From positions 1-49,016 of the forward strand of contig JAUSNJ010000177.1 in the NCBI GenBank assembly GCA_030645355.1: a stretch of DNA of 49,016 bases, given 5' to 3'. Position numbers and translations under genes: made by a program. Below the pieces are notes generated by a model that saw nothing but the letters and a program-made list of their open reading frames with translations, searched no databases and had not been told where the DNA came from. Shown here piece by piece: positions 41,407 to 49,016 of this stretch; position 1 is the first letter of the stretch, and every line of letters begins with the position of its first letter. Origin of the DNA: Rhodoferax sp. (GTDB lineage: Bacteria; Pseudomonadota; Gammaproteobacteria; Burkholderiales; Burkholderiaceae_C).

Positions 41407-42486
41407 CTAAGGCAGCGAAGGCTTTTCTGCCAGCAGCTGCTGCAAATGCCGTGTTCGCTCGGCCCGCGGCAACTCCGCGAGTTGTCGCACCGCCGCGTGG
41501 AAGGCCCTCCAGTCGCCCGGCTGGCGGTTGAACAATGCCTCAAAGGCCGCCACCCAATCGTCGTAGGCGGCCAATGCGCCAAAAGCCGCGTTGTTGGCAT
41601 TGGCGACCCAGGCGTCATACGGCCCCAAGCCACCCCAGCCCTGCTTGAGTTGCGCGTAAGCCTGGCGAAACTCGGCGTAAGCGGCACGCTTCCTGGTCTC
41701 TCGCGCACCTGCGTCGGGCAGGGCGTCGTCGCCCAGCGCATAAATCGCCTGCAGTTGCTGGCGGGTTTTGGCCGTGAGTGTGCGAAAGGCCCGCCGCCGG
41801 GCGTCGAAGTCGGCGTATTCCGCTTGCACGGTGGGGTTGGCCTGGCTGGCCAGCCAGGCTGTGCTGCCCAGGCGCTCGACAGCCGTTGCAAACGATTCGT
41901 TGAACGCGGTGTCGTCCTTGACGTACACCACCTGGTGCGCCAGCTCATGGAAAATCATGCGGGCCAGTTCCCCTTGCGGATACTGGATAAAGGTGCTGAG
42001 CAAGGGGTCGCCGCCCAGCCAGTTCATCCAGCCCAGAGTGGAATAGGCGGGCACGCCGTAGACGCTGGCTTCCAGTCCTTGTGCACGCAACGACTCGGCC
42101 TCCCGTTTTGCATCCTGCTCGTCAAAGTAGCCGCGGTAGCCCACACAACCCGCCACCGGAAAGCACCAGGTCTTGAGCGTCAGCGAATAGACCGGGGCCG
42201 CCGCCACATTCCACACCACCGCACGCCGCAGCAACTGGGCATAGCGGTGGTAGCTGGTGTTGTCGGGCAAGTACAGGTTGCTGACGGCAAAACGTCGGAT
42301 GTCCTGCGCCAGCAGCAGGCGTTGCTTCAGTGCTAGTGGGGTGCTTTCGTCGGCCAGCCAATCGTCTATCGGCCGCGCCGCCTGCAGTATCTTCAGATGG
42401 CCGGTGGCCGAGTCCAGCAGGTAGGTCGTGTCCGCGCAACCCGTGGTCAGCAGGGCAGCGGCAAGCCAAATGCCGGCGTTAGCCAA
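41407..42486 (-). CDS. Aminopeptidase-like zinc metalloprotease lipoprotein (COG4324)
   Basis: A 359-residue protein with a lipobox (LLTTGCADT). The HELAH zinc motif occurs in ARMIFHELAHQVVYVKDDTAFNESFAT, where the following NESF acidic segment is typical of the predicted-aminopeptidase family COG4324. The start is TTG 42486, 4 nt after the UspA stop, so the two are probably coupled. Substrate unknown; peptidase activity is predicted from motif only. Confidence 0.84.
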   Translation of the reverse strand: MANAGIWLAAALLTTGCADTTYLLDSATGHLKILQAARPIDDWLADESTPLALKQRLLLAQDIRRFAVSNLYLPDNTSYHRYAQLLRRAVVWNVAAAPVYSLTLKTWCFPVAGCVGYRGYFDEQDAKREAESLRAQGLEASVYGVPAYSTLGWMNWLGGDPLLSTFIQYPQGELARMIFHELAHQVVYVKDDTAFNESFATAVERLGSTAWLASQANPTVQAEYADFDARRRAFRTLTAKTRQQLQAIYALGDDALPDAGARETRKRAAYAEFRQAYAQLKQGWGGLGPYDAWVANANNAAFGALAAYDDWVAAFEALFNRQPGDWRAFHAAVRQLAELPRAERTRHLQQLLAEKPSLP

Positions 42487-42490
42487 CCGA

Positions 42491-42883
42491 CTAGCGATCT
42501 GCCTTGACCGCCAAAATGGGGCAGGGGATCGTCAATAGCAGCTCCTGTGCAACGCTGCCCATGATGAGTTTTCCAAGCGGTGAGCGGTTGCGCAGACCAA
42601 TCACCAGCAGGGAGACCGGCAAGCTTGCCACCAGCGCCTCAATTTCTTCCACCGCGCTCTTGCCGCGACCGAACTGTTTGAATTCGGCGCTCAGGCCCGG
42701 CTCATCCAGCAAACGTTCGATCCGTTCAACGTCCTGGGCACTGGCCATGGCAGCGTCATCGCCGCTGCCCGGCGTGGCGTTGACCACCAGCAGGTGCTCG
42801 TTGCGGCGCCTGGCTATCTCGATACCCTTGAACAGTGCGGCCTGTCCTTCGGGGCGGGGTGCGTAGGCAACGATGATTGTCAT
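42491..42883 (-). CDS. Universal stress protein (UspA family)
   Basis: A 130-residue single Usp domain (MTIIVAYAPRPEGQAALFKG). The ATP-binding pattern G-x2-G-x9-G-S is seen in IGLRNRSPLGKLIMGSVAQELL. It likely accumulates under growth arrest or oxidative stress. It precedes the metalloprotease lipoprotein, with a 4-nt gap. Confidence 0.92.
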   Translation of the reverse strand: MTIIVAYAPRPEGQAALFKGIEIARRRNEHLLVVNATPGSGDDAAMASAQDVERIERLLDEPGLSAEFKQFGRGKSAVEEIEALVASLPVSLLVIGLRNRSPLGKLIMGSVAQELLLTIPCPILAVKADR

Positions 42884-43063
42884 GCGGTTCTCCTGGTTTG
42901 ATCACTTCAGCAGCGATAAGGTTATCAGACCCATCAGCCATGCGGGGCTTGCAGGCCCGTGCTGTGCCTTAATTTTAGGGAGGACTTCCTGTGGCACATT
43001 GCTTTAGGTGACAGCATTGGTGCGCAAGCGTCCGCAGGTGCCCTCGTTACCGTCTGCGCCGCG

Positions 43064-44131
43064 CTAGCGCTCGCGCTTGAAGGTCACCACGTGGTCCACC
43101 TGGGCCCGTATGCCGATCCACTCGCCCAGGCGGTGGTCGTGGTGGCTGGGCACGTGGGCCTGCACGGTCTGGCCACCGGCCAGACGCAGTGTGTACAAGA
43201 ATTCAGAACCCCGAAACGCCTTGCGCAGAATCTCGGCTTTGACCGGTGCATCGTCGTCGTGCACGATATCGTCGGCGCGCAGCAGCACGTCGCACAGGCC
43301 GGAAGCGTAGGCCGAGGGCAGGGGGCATTCGGCGATATTGCTCAGCTCACCCAGCGCCGTTTTCACCACGGTCTGGCCGTCCACTTCAACCAGCGCGGCC
43401 GGTGCAAACACCCCGTGGCCGATGAAGCCGGCCACAAAACGCGTGGCCGGGCGGTGGTACAACGAGTAGGCGTCATCCCACTGGTGCAGCGCGCCCTCGT
43501 GCATGACGCCAATCATGTCGCCTATGGCAAAGGCCTCGAGCTGGTCGTGGGTCACAAACAATGCCGTGGCGCCGGCAGCTTTCAGGATGCCTCGCACTTC
43601 GTGGGCCAGGCGTTCGCGCAGGTCCACGTCCAGGTTGGAAAAGGGCTCGTCGAGCAACAATAGCTGTGGCCGTGGGGCCAAGGCCCGCGCAAGGGCCACA
43701 CGTTGTTGCTGGCCGCCCGACAGTTCGTGCGGATAACGGTGCTGGCTGTCGCCTAGCCCCACCCACTCCAATACCTCGCTGACGCGGGCCGCGCGCTGCT
43801 CCGTGGGCCAGTCGTGGATGCCGAAGGCAACATTGCGCTGCACGTCCAAGTGGGGAAACAGCGCGTAGTCCTGGAAGACCATGCCGATGCGGCGTTTTTC
43901 GGCGGGCATGTGGGTGCCCACGCCGCTGACCGTATGTCCGCCCAGCGCGATGAGCCCTCCGCTGGCGCGCTCCAGGCCTGCCACCGCACGCAGCAAGGTG
44001 GTCTTGCCGCAACCCGAGGGACCAATCAGCACGCCAATGTCGCCGGCGCGCAGGCCAAAGCTGACGTCGTGCACGGCAGCCCGGCTTCTGCCGGGGTATT
44101 GGACGCGCAATTGCGAGACATTCAGGAACAT
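43064..44131 (-). CDS. fbpC: Ferric iron ABC transporter ATP-binding protein (FbpC-like)
   Basis: A 355-residue ABC ATPase. Walker A GPSGCGKTTLLRAVAGL, signature LSGGQQQRVALARAL, Walker B LLLLDEPFSNLD, switch His in FVTHDQLEAFAIGD; a C-terminal TOBE-like domain of about 110 residues follows. It is closest in layout to FbpC/AfuC. It is divergent from the permease gene across 53 bp that include a Fur-like box. No periplasmic binding protein is in the window. Confidence 0.88.
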   Translation of the reverse strand: MFLNVSQLRVQYPGRSRAAVHDVSFGLRAGDIGVLIGPSGCGKTTLLRAVAGLERASGGLIALGGHTVSGVGTHMPAEKRRIGMVFQDYALFPHLDVQRNVAFGIHDWPTEQRAARVSEVLEWVGLGDSQHRYPHELSGGQQQRVALARALAPRPQLLLLDEPFSNLDVDLRERLAHEVRGILKAAGATALFVTHDQLEAFAIGDMIGVMHEGALHQWDDAYSLYHRPATRFVAGFIGHGVFAPAALVEVDGQTVVKTALGELSNIAECPLPSAYASGLCDVLLRADDIVHDDDAPVKAEILRKAFRGSEFLYTLRLAGGQTVQAHVPSHHDHRLGEWIGIRAQVDHVVTFKRER

Positions 44132-44146
44132 GCGGTAGATTTTAGA

Positions 44147-44161
44147 TGATTACAATTCTCA
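44147..44161 (+). promoter_or_regulatory. Fur-box-like palindrome
   Basis: TGATTACAATTCTCA (reverse complement TGAGAATTGTAATCA) fits the 7-1-7 Fur pattern TGATAATNATTATCA with about three mismatches. It lies in the 53-bp divergent gap of the iron transporter genes, the right place to repress both under iron-replete conditions. Confidence 0.65.
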
Positions 44162-44184
44162 TTTAGCCTGGGCCGCTGGCCGCC

Positions 44185-45822
44185 ATGCACCACTCCTTTT
44201 CCCCATCCAACCTGTCCCGCTGGGCTTTGCTGCTGTTGATCACCGCCTTGATGCTGCCGGTGTTGGCGGTGCTGGCGGCATGGCTGCCGATGGGGGATGC
44301 GTCGGGTCAGGCCATGGCCATCCTTCGCGAAATGGCCGCCACGGTGTTGCCGGACTATGTGGGGACCACGCTGCTGCTGTGTGGCATGGTGACGGTGGGC
44401 GTGGCGCTGGTGGGGCTGTCGACCGCTGTGGCGGTGACGCTGTTTGAGTTTCCCGGGCGGCGGGTGTTTGAGTGGGCCCTGTTGTTGCCCCTGGCGATGC
44501 CGGCCTATGTGGTGGCCTACGCGTACACCGATTTCCTGCAGTTCAGCGGTCCGCTGCAAACCCTGTTGCGCAGTGCGCTGGGCGTGCAGGGTCGGGTGTT
44601 TCCGGAGGTGCGCAACGTGGGGGGGGCGGCTTGGGTCTTCACGTTCGCGCTCTACCCCTATGTCTACCTGCTGGCGCGCACCGCTTTAGGCGAGCGCACC
44701 GTGCACCTGATGGAGGCGGCCCGCCTGATGGGCGCCCCCCTGCGCCGGCGCATGCGCGAGGTGGCCCTGCCTTTGGCGCGCCCGGCCGTGGCTGCCGGCA
44801 TCGCGTTGGCGCTGATGGAGACGCTGGCTGACTACGGCGTGTCGAGCTACTTTGGCATCCAGACCTTTACCGCCGGCATCTACAAGGCCTGGCTGTCCAT
44901 GGACAACCGCATCGCCGCGGCCCAGCTGGCCACCATGCTGCTGGTGCTGGTGGCGCTGCTGCTGAAACTGGAGCACCGGGCCCAGCACCGCATGCGGTTT
45001 GCGGTGACCAAGGGTGCCCGATCCGGCAGCGGTGACGCCCATACGGTGCCGCTGCTGGGGCGCCAGCGTGTGTGGGTTTGGCTGGTGTGCACCACGCCTG
45101 TCCTGATGGGCTTTGTGTTGCCGGTGCTGTTCATGCTGCGGCCCCTGACAGCGGACTGGGCGGCGTTGCCGTGGTCGCGTTTTGGCGAATGGGCTTTTAA
45201 CAGCGTGCGCCTGGGCGCCATCACCGCGGCGCTGGCCGTGGGCGTGGCCCTGATGCTGGCGTTCAATGTGCGGCGCAGCGGCCATTGGGCTGTGCGCGCG
45301 GCGGCGCAGTTGGCCAGCCTGGGGTATGCGATACCGGGCGCCGTCGTGGTGGTGGGCCTGTTGTTGCCAGTGGGCTGGCTGCAAGCCTTGGCGCCGGACT
45401 GGCAAGTGGGTTATTGGGTCACAGCGACTGTTGTGGGCATTGTCTGGGCCTACCTGGTGCGCTTTTGCGCAGTGGCGCTGCAGGCGCTGCAAAGCGGCTA
45501 TGCACGCTTGCCGGTCAGCCTGGACGATTCGGCCCGCATGCTGGGCGCGTCGGGCGCGCAGACGCTGACGCGCGTGCACTGGCCGCTGTTGCGCCGCTCC
45601 GTGGCGGCCGCGTCCCTGCTGGTGTTTGTGGATGTCATGAAGGAGCTGCCCGCCACGCTGGTGCTGCGCCCCTTCAATAGCGACACCCTGGCGGTGGTGG
45701 CCTACCAGCTGGCGCGCGACGAGCGGCTGGGGGAGGCCGCCCTTCCGTGCCTGGCCCTGGTGCTGGTCGGGCTGCTGCCGGTGATGCTGCTCAGCCGGAC
45801 CCTGCGTGTGGCCGGTCGCTAA
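44185..45822 (+). CDS. fbpB: Ferric iron ABC transporter fused permease (FbpB-like)
   Basis: A 545-residue protein with two homologous permease halves, each with about six membrane helices and a cytoplasmic EAA loop: AARLMGAPLRRRMREVALPL in the first half and SARMLGASGAQTLTRVHWPL in the second. This fused arrangement is characteristic of FbpB/SfuB. Together with FbpC it should form the inner-membrane channel for Fe3+; the binding protein must come from elsewhere or be lost. Confidence 0.92.
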   Translation: MHHSFSPSNLSRWALLLLITALMLPVLAVLAAWLPMGDASGQAMAILREMAATVLPDYVGTTLLLCGMVTVGVALVGLSTAVAVTLFEFPGRRVFEWALLLPLAMPAYVVAYAYTDFLQFSGPLQTLLRSALGVQGRVFPEVRNVGGAAWVFTFALYPYVYLLARTALGERTVHLMEAARLMGAPLRRRMREVALPLARPAVAAGIALALMETLADYGVSSYFGIQTFTAGIYKAWLSMDNRIAAAQLATMLLVLVALLLKLEHRAQHRMRFAVTKGARSGSGDAHTVPLLGRQRVWVWLVCTTPVLMGFVLPVLFMLRPLTADWAALPWSRFGEWAFNSVRLGAITAALAVGVALMLAFNVRRSGHWAVRAAAQLASLGYAIPGAVVVVGLLLPVGWLQALAPDWQVGYWVTATVVGIVWAYLVRFCAVALQALQSGYARLPVSLDDSARMLGASGAQTLTRVHWPLLRRSVAAASLLVFVDVMKELPATLVLRPFNSDTLAVVAYQLARDERLGEAALPCLALVLVGLLPVMLLSRTLRVAGR

Positions 45823-45941
45823 CGCGAGACCCGGAAATATCTTGATGTAGCGCAATGGCGCTGCATAAATCACGAATTGGTACTTACCCTATGCTGCATT
45901 GCAGCGTACAGTTTTCCTATTTCAACAAGGAAGTACCCGTG

Positions 45942-46430
45942 ATGGAAGCGACTGAAGTCAAAAAAGCCCCCTATGTCATTGAGTGGCGTGACGGATTCAA
46001 GATCGGTGTAGCACAGGTGGACCAAGAGCACCGCCACCTGTTCACCCTGGTGCGGGCACTGAACCTGAATTCCGTGGACCAGACCGTTGAAGAGCTGCTG
46101 GACTACGTGGTCACGCACTTCTCCAACGAACAGGACCTGATGGAGAAGAGCGGCTATCCGGCCTTCGAGCAGCACCTGCGCCTGCATGAGGAGTTTGCGG
46201 CTCAGGTAGCGGACTTTTTGGGCAATGGCGAGGCCTGGACGGAAGATCGAATCCAGGAGTTGCGCCGCTTCCTGAACAAATGGCTGATCGGCCACATCAT
46301 GACCCACGACCTGCGTTTTGGAAAGTGGCATACCAGCCACGCCACAGCCCACCCGCCCGCCCACGCGCCCGTGGTGCAAACGACCATAGCATCACGCGGG
46401 TTCTTTGCCAGGCTGTTTGGCGCCCGCTAA
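45942..46430 (+). CDS. Bacteriohemerythrin
   Basis: A 162-residue di-iron O2-binding protein. All ligands are present: His30 (DQEHRHLF), His59 and Glu63 (HFSNEQDLM), His78 and His82 (HLRLHEEF), His118 and Asp123 (HIMTHD). I use ATG 45942; the longer frame has an unrelated N-terminus. A 30-residue tail rich in His/Ala/Pro ends in GFFARLFGAR, which may be a membrane-binding helix. Roles of relatives include O2 delivery, sensing and NO or iron tolerance. A possible weak hairpin terminator follows at 46441. Confidence 0.93.
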   Translation: MEATEVKKAPYVIEWRDGFKIGVAQVDQEHRHLFTLVRALNLNSVDQTVEELLDYVVTHFSNEQDLMEKSGYPAFEQHLRLHEEFAAQVADFLGNGEAWTEDRIQELRRFLNKWLIGHIMTHDLRFGKWHTSHATAHPPAHAPVVQTTIASRGFFARLFGAR

Positions 46431-46440
46431 GGTGTCGTAT

Positions 46441-46460
46441 ATACCCGTTTTGGGTATTTT
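46441..46460 (+). terminator. Possible weak terminator after bacteriohemerythrin
   Basis: ATACCC and GGGTAT pair around GTTTT, then TTT. The 6-bp stem is short, so the call is tentative. It lies 11 bp past the stop codon. Confidence 0.4.
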
Positions 46461-46482
46461 CTGAAAACATGCGGCAAAATGT

Positions 46483-46530
46483 GCCGCTGGCCCTCGTAGC
46501 ATATGGATAGTTTGCTACCATCTTGGTAGC
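46483..46530 (+). repeat. Dispersed Comamonadaceae-type intergenic repeat, copy 4
   Basis: GCCGCTGGCCCTCGTAGCAT continues to a hairpin GCTACC-ATCTT-GGTAGC at 46514-46530. The first part matches copies 2 and 3. Confidence 0.6.
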
Positions 46531-46542
46531 GTAAAAACGAGA

Positions 46543-46563
46543 AACCCGGCCTTGGGCCGGGTT
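46543..46563 (-). terminator. Rho-independent terminator for the UbiB-family gene
   Basis: AACCCGGCC and GGCCGGGTT form a 9-bp stem with a 3-nt loop. On the minus strand the stem is followed by T-rich sequence (TTCTCGTTTTT). It lies about 85 bp past the 3' end of the kinase gene at 46649. Confidence 0.75.
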
Positions 46564-46648
46564 AACCCCTGAGTACAGGGCACGCTTCGCGTGAGGCAAT
46601 CGCCTGACTGAACTATGCCGCTTTTGCGCGTTTTTTCTTTGCGCCAGA

Positions 46649-48040
46649 TCAAACTTGGTTCGAACCCCGCAAACGCGGCTTGCGTGGGAACAGTGCCGCC
46701 TCTGCAAGCGCATACGGATTGACCTGTGCCTTGAGCCGGATCGCCAGCAGATACAGCCCGCCGAACTTTCGCTCCAGCAACATGGCTTCGGTTGGGGGGA
46801 CGGTCCAGAACTCCCGGTCCATTCCCAGCGCGATAACACCGGAGCGGATGCGCTCGGGCAAGTCGGATGTACCAAAGTCGTAGCCGTCTTTTCGGCTAAA
46901 GGGCTCCAGGGCCTGCGCACCGATATCCAGCACGGTCTGGACATGGCGATCCTGCGTCGATGCTTCAAAGTAGCCGATCGCCAGACAGGCAGCGCGCATC
47001 GCAGCGCGGTCGTGCAGCATGGCCCCCTTGACCAGTTGCTTGAAGTGGTTGGCCATGGCGGCTTTGTAGACTCGGGTGGCTCCGAAGTCCAGCAGAATGA
47101 GTTGGCCCGTAGCGGGGTCATAGCGGTAGTTGGCGAAATTCGGGTCGGTCTGAACCAGACGGAACTCAAAGACCTCGCGCAGCAGCAAGTCAAACAACAG
47201 ATCCATCACGCGGTTGCGAACGGCCTGCGGCGCGTCCATCAACGACTCAATCGGTACGCCGGCCATGTAGTCCATGGCCAAAACGCTGTGGGTGGTCAGA
47301 TCGGCGTGAAGCCGGGGCAGTGCAAACGCGGGCGCATCGACCAAAAGGTCGCGATAGCGCTGCAGGAAACCGCCTTCCTTCAGGTAATCGGACTCATCGT
47401 GCAATTGCCGTTTGGCGTCACGCAGCAGTGGCTTGATATCCATGTTCTTGGGCAGGAGCCCGGATAGGCGCAGCAAACCGGCGACGTTGTCGACATCACT
47501 GTCTATGCTCTCACGCACCCCCGGGTACTGGATCTTGATGGCCAGGTCCCGACCGTCGCGGGTCTGCGCACGGTGGACCTGCCCTATGGACGCCGCCGCC
47601 AGCGGTGTGAATGAAAAGTGGCTGAATTGTGCTTCCCAGCCCTTGCCCCAACTGGCCTCCAGCACGGCCTTGATCTGGGCTTTGGGCATGGCGCGGGCGT
47701 CCGATCGCAGGCGGGCCAGGATGTCCGACAGGACGGGCGGCAGCAGATCCCCTGACTCCATGGACAACAGCTGCCCGACCTTCATGGCGGCTCCCCGCAA
47801 CTTGGCGAGCTGGTCGGCCATTCGCCGCGCGTTGGCGGGCGTCAGCAACAAGTCTTTGATTTGGGGACGATTGCCCTGGGCCAGTTGACGGGCGCCTTCG
47901 GCCAGCATGCCACCCGCGATGCCCGTGGCCATCCACCCCAGTCGGACGAGTCTTGCGCCGCGCCCACTGGGAACGGCCATCGCCGCTGCGCGGGAGGTGT
48001 GGTCATCGTCGGGGTTCAAGGGGACCGTCTTTCTGGGCAT
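46649..48040 (-). CDS. ABC1/UbiB-family atypical kinase
   Basis: A 463-residue ADCK/ABC1 protein. The signature KxGQ motif is KVGQLLSMES, the Ala-rich ATP loop is PLAAASIGQVHRA, the invariant Lys is in LAIKIQYPGV, and the metal-binding region has QTDPNFANYRYD and LILLDFGATR. These kinases support ubiquinone synthesis or lipid metabolism; a second, more distant paralogue of UbiB is common in betaproteobacteria, so I do not name it ubiB. It has no long C-terminal membrane helices. It is read towards the terminator at 46543. Confidence 0.9.
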   Translation of the reverse strand: MPRKTVPLNPDDDHTSRAAAMAVPSGRGARLVRLGWMATGIAGGMLAEGARQLAQGNRPQIKDLLLTPANARRMADQLAKLRGAAMKVGQLLSMESGDLLPPVLSDILARLRSDARAMPKAQIKAVLEASWGKGWEAQFSHFSFTPLAAASIGQVHRAQTRDGRDLAIKIQYPGVRESIDSDVDNVAGLLRLSGLLPKNMDIKPLLRDAKRQLHDESDYLKEGGFLQRYRDLLVDAPAFALPRLHADLTTHSVLAMDYMAGVPIESLMDAPQAVRNRVMDLLFDLLLREVFEFRLVQTDPNFANYRYDPATGQLILLDFGATRVYKAAMANHFKQLVKGAMLHDRAAMRAACLAIGYFEASTQDRHVQTVLDIGAQALEPFSRKDGYDFGTSDLPERIRSGVIALGMDREFWTVPPTEAMLLERKFGGLYLLAIRLKAQVNPYALAEAALFPRKPRLRGSNQV

Positions 48041-48063
48041 CTAGGGACCGAACAACGGTGAAT

Positions 48064-48138
48064 TGGTCCCGCCAGTAGGAATCGAACCTACATCTAGCAC
48101 TTAGGAGGCACTCGTTCTATCCATTGAACTATGGCGAG
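48064..48138 (-). tRNA. tRNA-Arg (anticodon CCT)
   Basis: The minus strand folds into a cloverleaf: acceptor CTCGCCA with TGGCGGG (one G-U), anticodon loop CTCCTAA, T arm GTAGGTTCGATTCCTAC, discriminator A, encoded CCA. It reads AGG codons. Confidence 0.93.
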
Positions 48139-48170
48139 GGGGCAGGGGATTGTAAGGGTGCCCGACTAGT

Positions 48171-48286
48171 CAGTTGGGGGCAGAGCTGAAGATCCATCCC
48201 GCAAAGCTCTAATCAGTTGGGGACAGAGCTGAAGATCTGTCCCCAAATTCCCTACCAATTGGGGACAGCACTGAAGGTCGGTCCCC
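48171..48286. repeat. Three-unit REP-like array
   Basis: Three imperfect copies of a roughly 42-bp unit begin at 48171, 48214 and 48256 (last truncated). The core is GGGGACAGAGCTGAAGATCT then GTCCCC, in which GGGGACAGA pairs with TCTGTCCCC around an 8-nt loop. The second copy is a perfect hairpin and the outer two are degenerate. The array lies between tRNA-Arg and the methionine synthase fragment and forms the junction with it. Confidence 0.8.
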
Positions 48287-49016
48287 CAGCGCCACCTTTG
48301 TCAACATTGGCGAGCGCACCAATGTGACCGGTTCCAAAGCCTTCGCCCGCATGATCCTGAACGGCCAGTTCGAGCAGGCACTGGCGGTGGCGCGGCAACA
48401 GGTGGAAAACGGCGCGCAGATCATCGACATCAACATGGACGAAGCGATGCTCGACAGCCAGGCCGCCATGGTGCGCTTTTTGAACCTGATTGCCAGCGAG
48501 CCCGACATCTCGCGCGTGCCCATCATGATCGACTCCAGCAAGTGGAGCGTGATCGAGGCCGGTCTGCGCTGCGTGCAGGGCAAGGGCATCGTCAACTCCA
48601 TCAGCATGAAGGAAGGGGTGGCCGAGTTCAAACGCCAAGCCAAACTGCTGCGCCGTTACGGTGCGGCCGCCGTGGTGATGGCGTTCGACGAACAAGGCCA
48701 GGCCGACACCTATGAGCGCAAGATCGGGATCTGTGAGCGCGCCTACCGCATCCTGGTCGACGAGGTCGACTTCCCGCCGGAAGACATCATCTTCGACCCC
48801 AACATCTTCGCCATCGCCACCGGCATCGAAGAGAACAACAACTACGCCGTCGATTTCATCAACGCCACGCGCTGGATCAAGCAGCATCTGCCCGGCGCCA
48901 AGGTGTCGGGCGGCGTCTCCAACGTGAGCTTCTCGTTCCGCGGCAACGACCCGGTGCGCGAAGCGATTCACACCGTGTTCCTGTACCACGCTATTCAAGC
49001 CGGCATGGACATGGGC
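48213..49016 (+). pseudogene. metH: Methionine synthase MetH, 5'-truncated and running off the window
   Basis: From 48291 the frame encodes the pterin-binding domain of cobalamin-dependent methionine synthase ([70 protein letters not shown]), continuing past 49016. Upstream the frame passes through the REP-like array and closes at TAA 48210-48212 with no ATG, GTG or TTG between. The first in-frame starts (GTG 48324, ATG 48351) are inside the conserved domain. The usual short N-terminal lead of about 20-30 residues before FVNIGERTN is missing. Either the gene was broken by the repeat, or an internal start is used, or the join is an assembly artefact. Confidence 0.6.

Noticed and set aside
45835..45860. 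FNR-like site (TTGAT-N4-CGCAA) before bacteriohemerythrin
   Set aside because: Only one half-site fits; the other has two mismatches in five bases.

Overview
The window looks like a chromosomal segment of a betaproteobacterium in Burkholderiales, most probably Comamonadaceae (Rhodoferax/Polaromonas/Acidovorax type). Three things suggest this: high GC coding sequence; gene orders usual in that group (dusB-fis-purH; thiD/rubredoxin/pilGHIJ-chpA; yqgE-yqgF-pyrR-pyrB-pyrC'); and short dispersed intergenic repeats (core GCTAGCCCTCG) of a kind I associate with that family. The species call is inference; no rRNA is present.

Layout. 1-140: tRNA-Met and its terminator. 292-6630 (minus): a run of enoyl-CoA hydratase, M61 peptidase, DsbC, UbiH-like hydroxylase and a membrane 7TMR-DISM protein with a degenerate GGDEF domain. 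6662-8798 (plus): YchF and a Gfo/Idh/MocA oxidoreductase. 8818-17101: a regulatory island (below). 17114-20697: YqaA-like membrane protein, dusB-fis, purH. 20698-21140: a gene-free stretch with a 17-bp inverted repeat. 21141-24330: gmhA, hemL, thiD, rubredoxin. 24396-33988: a complete pil-chp type IV pilus chemosensory operon (PilG, PilH, PilI, PilJ and a 1976-residue ChpA/PilL). 33961-39358: photolyase, then the tightly overlapping yqgE-yqgF-pyrR-pyrB-pyrC' operon. 39395-42883: acyltransferase, lipoprotein, rhodanese, metallopeptidase lipoprotein, UspA. 43064-45822: divergent ferric-iron ABC transporter ATPase and permease around a Fur-like box. 45942-49016: bacteriohemerythrin, UbiB-family kinase, tRNA-Arg, a three-unit REP-like array and a methionine synthase fragment without a start.

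The most interesting region is 8818-17101. Four minus-strand transcription units (a soluble GGDEF diguanylate cyclase; a single-domain globin with a small exported protein; a histidine kinase; a PEP-CTERM surface protein) each have a sigma-54 -24/-12 promoter, a conserved AATCAAC-containing box exactly 10 bp from the -24 side, and a TGTC-N10-GACA/G palindrome exactly 53 bp from it. Two promoters have a second palindrome about 65-68 bp further out. TGTC-N10-GACA is the known binding motif of the sigma-54 activator GlrR (QseF), and a GlrR-like NtrC-family regulator is encoded in the middle (11840-13186), next to two sensor kinases. I read this as a compact, self-contained two-component/sigma-54 regulon that links heme-based gas sensing or scavenging, c-di-GMP synthesis and a sorted extracellular protein.

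Other points: a GGDEF protein that lost its catalytic motif but kept its RxxD inhibitory site; a PyrC' without the zinc-binding HxH; dispersed repeats apparently translated inside pyrR and perhaps pyrC' and plsC; and a methionine synthase whose 5' end is replaced by REP-like repeats. No CRISPR array, integrase, transposase or replication origin was seen.
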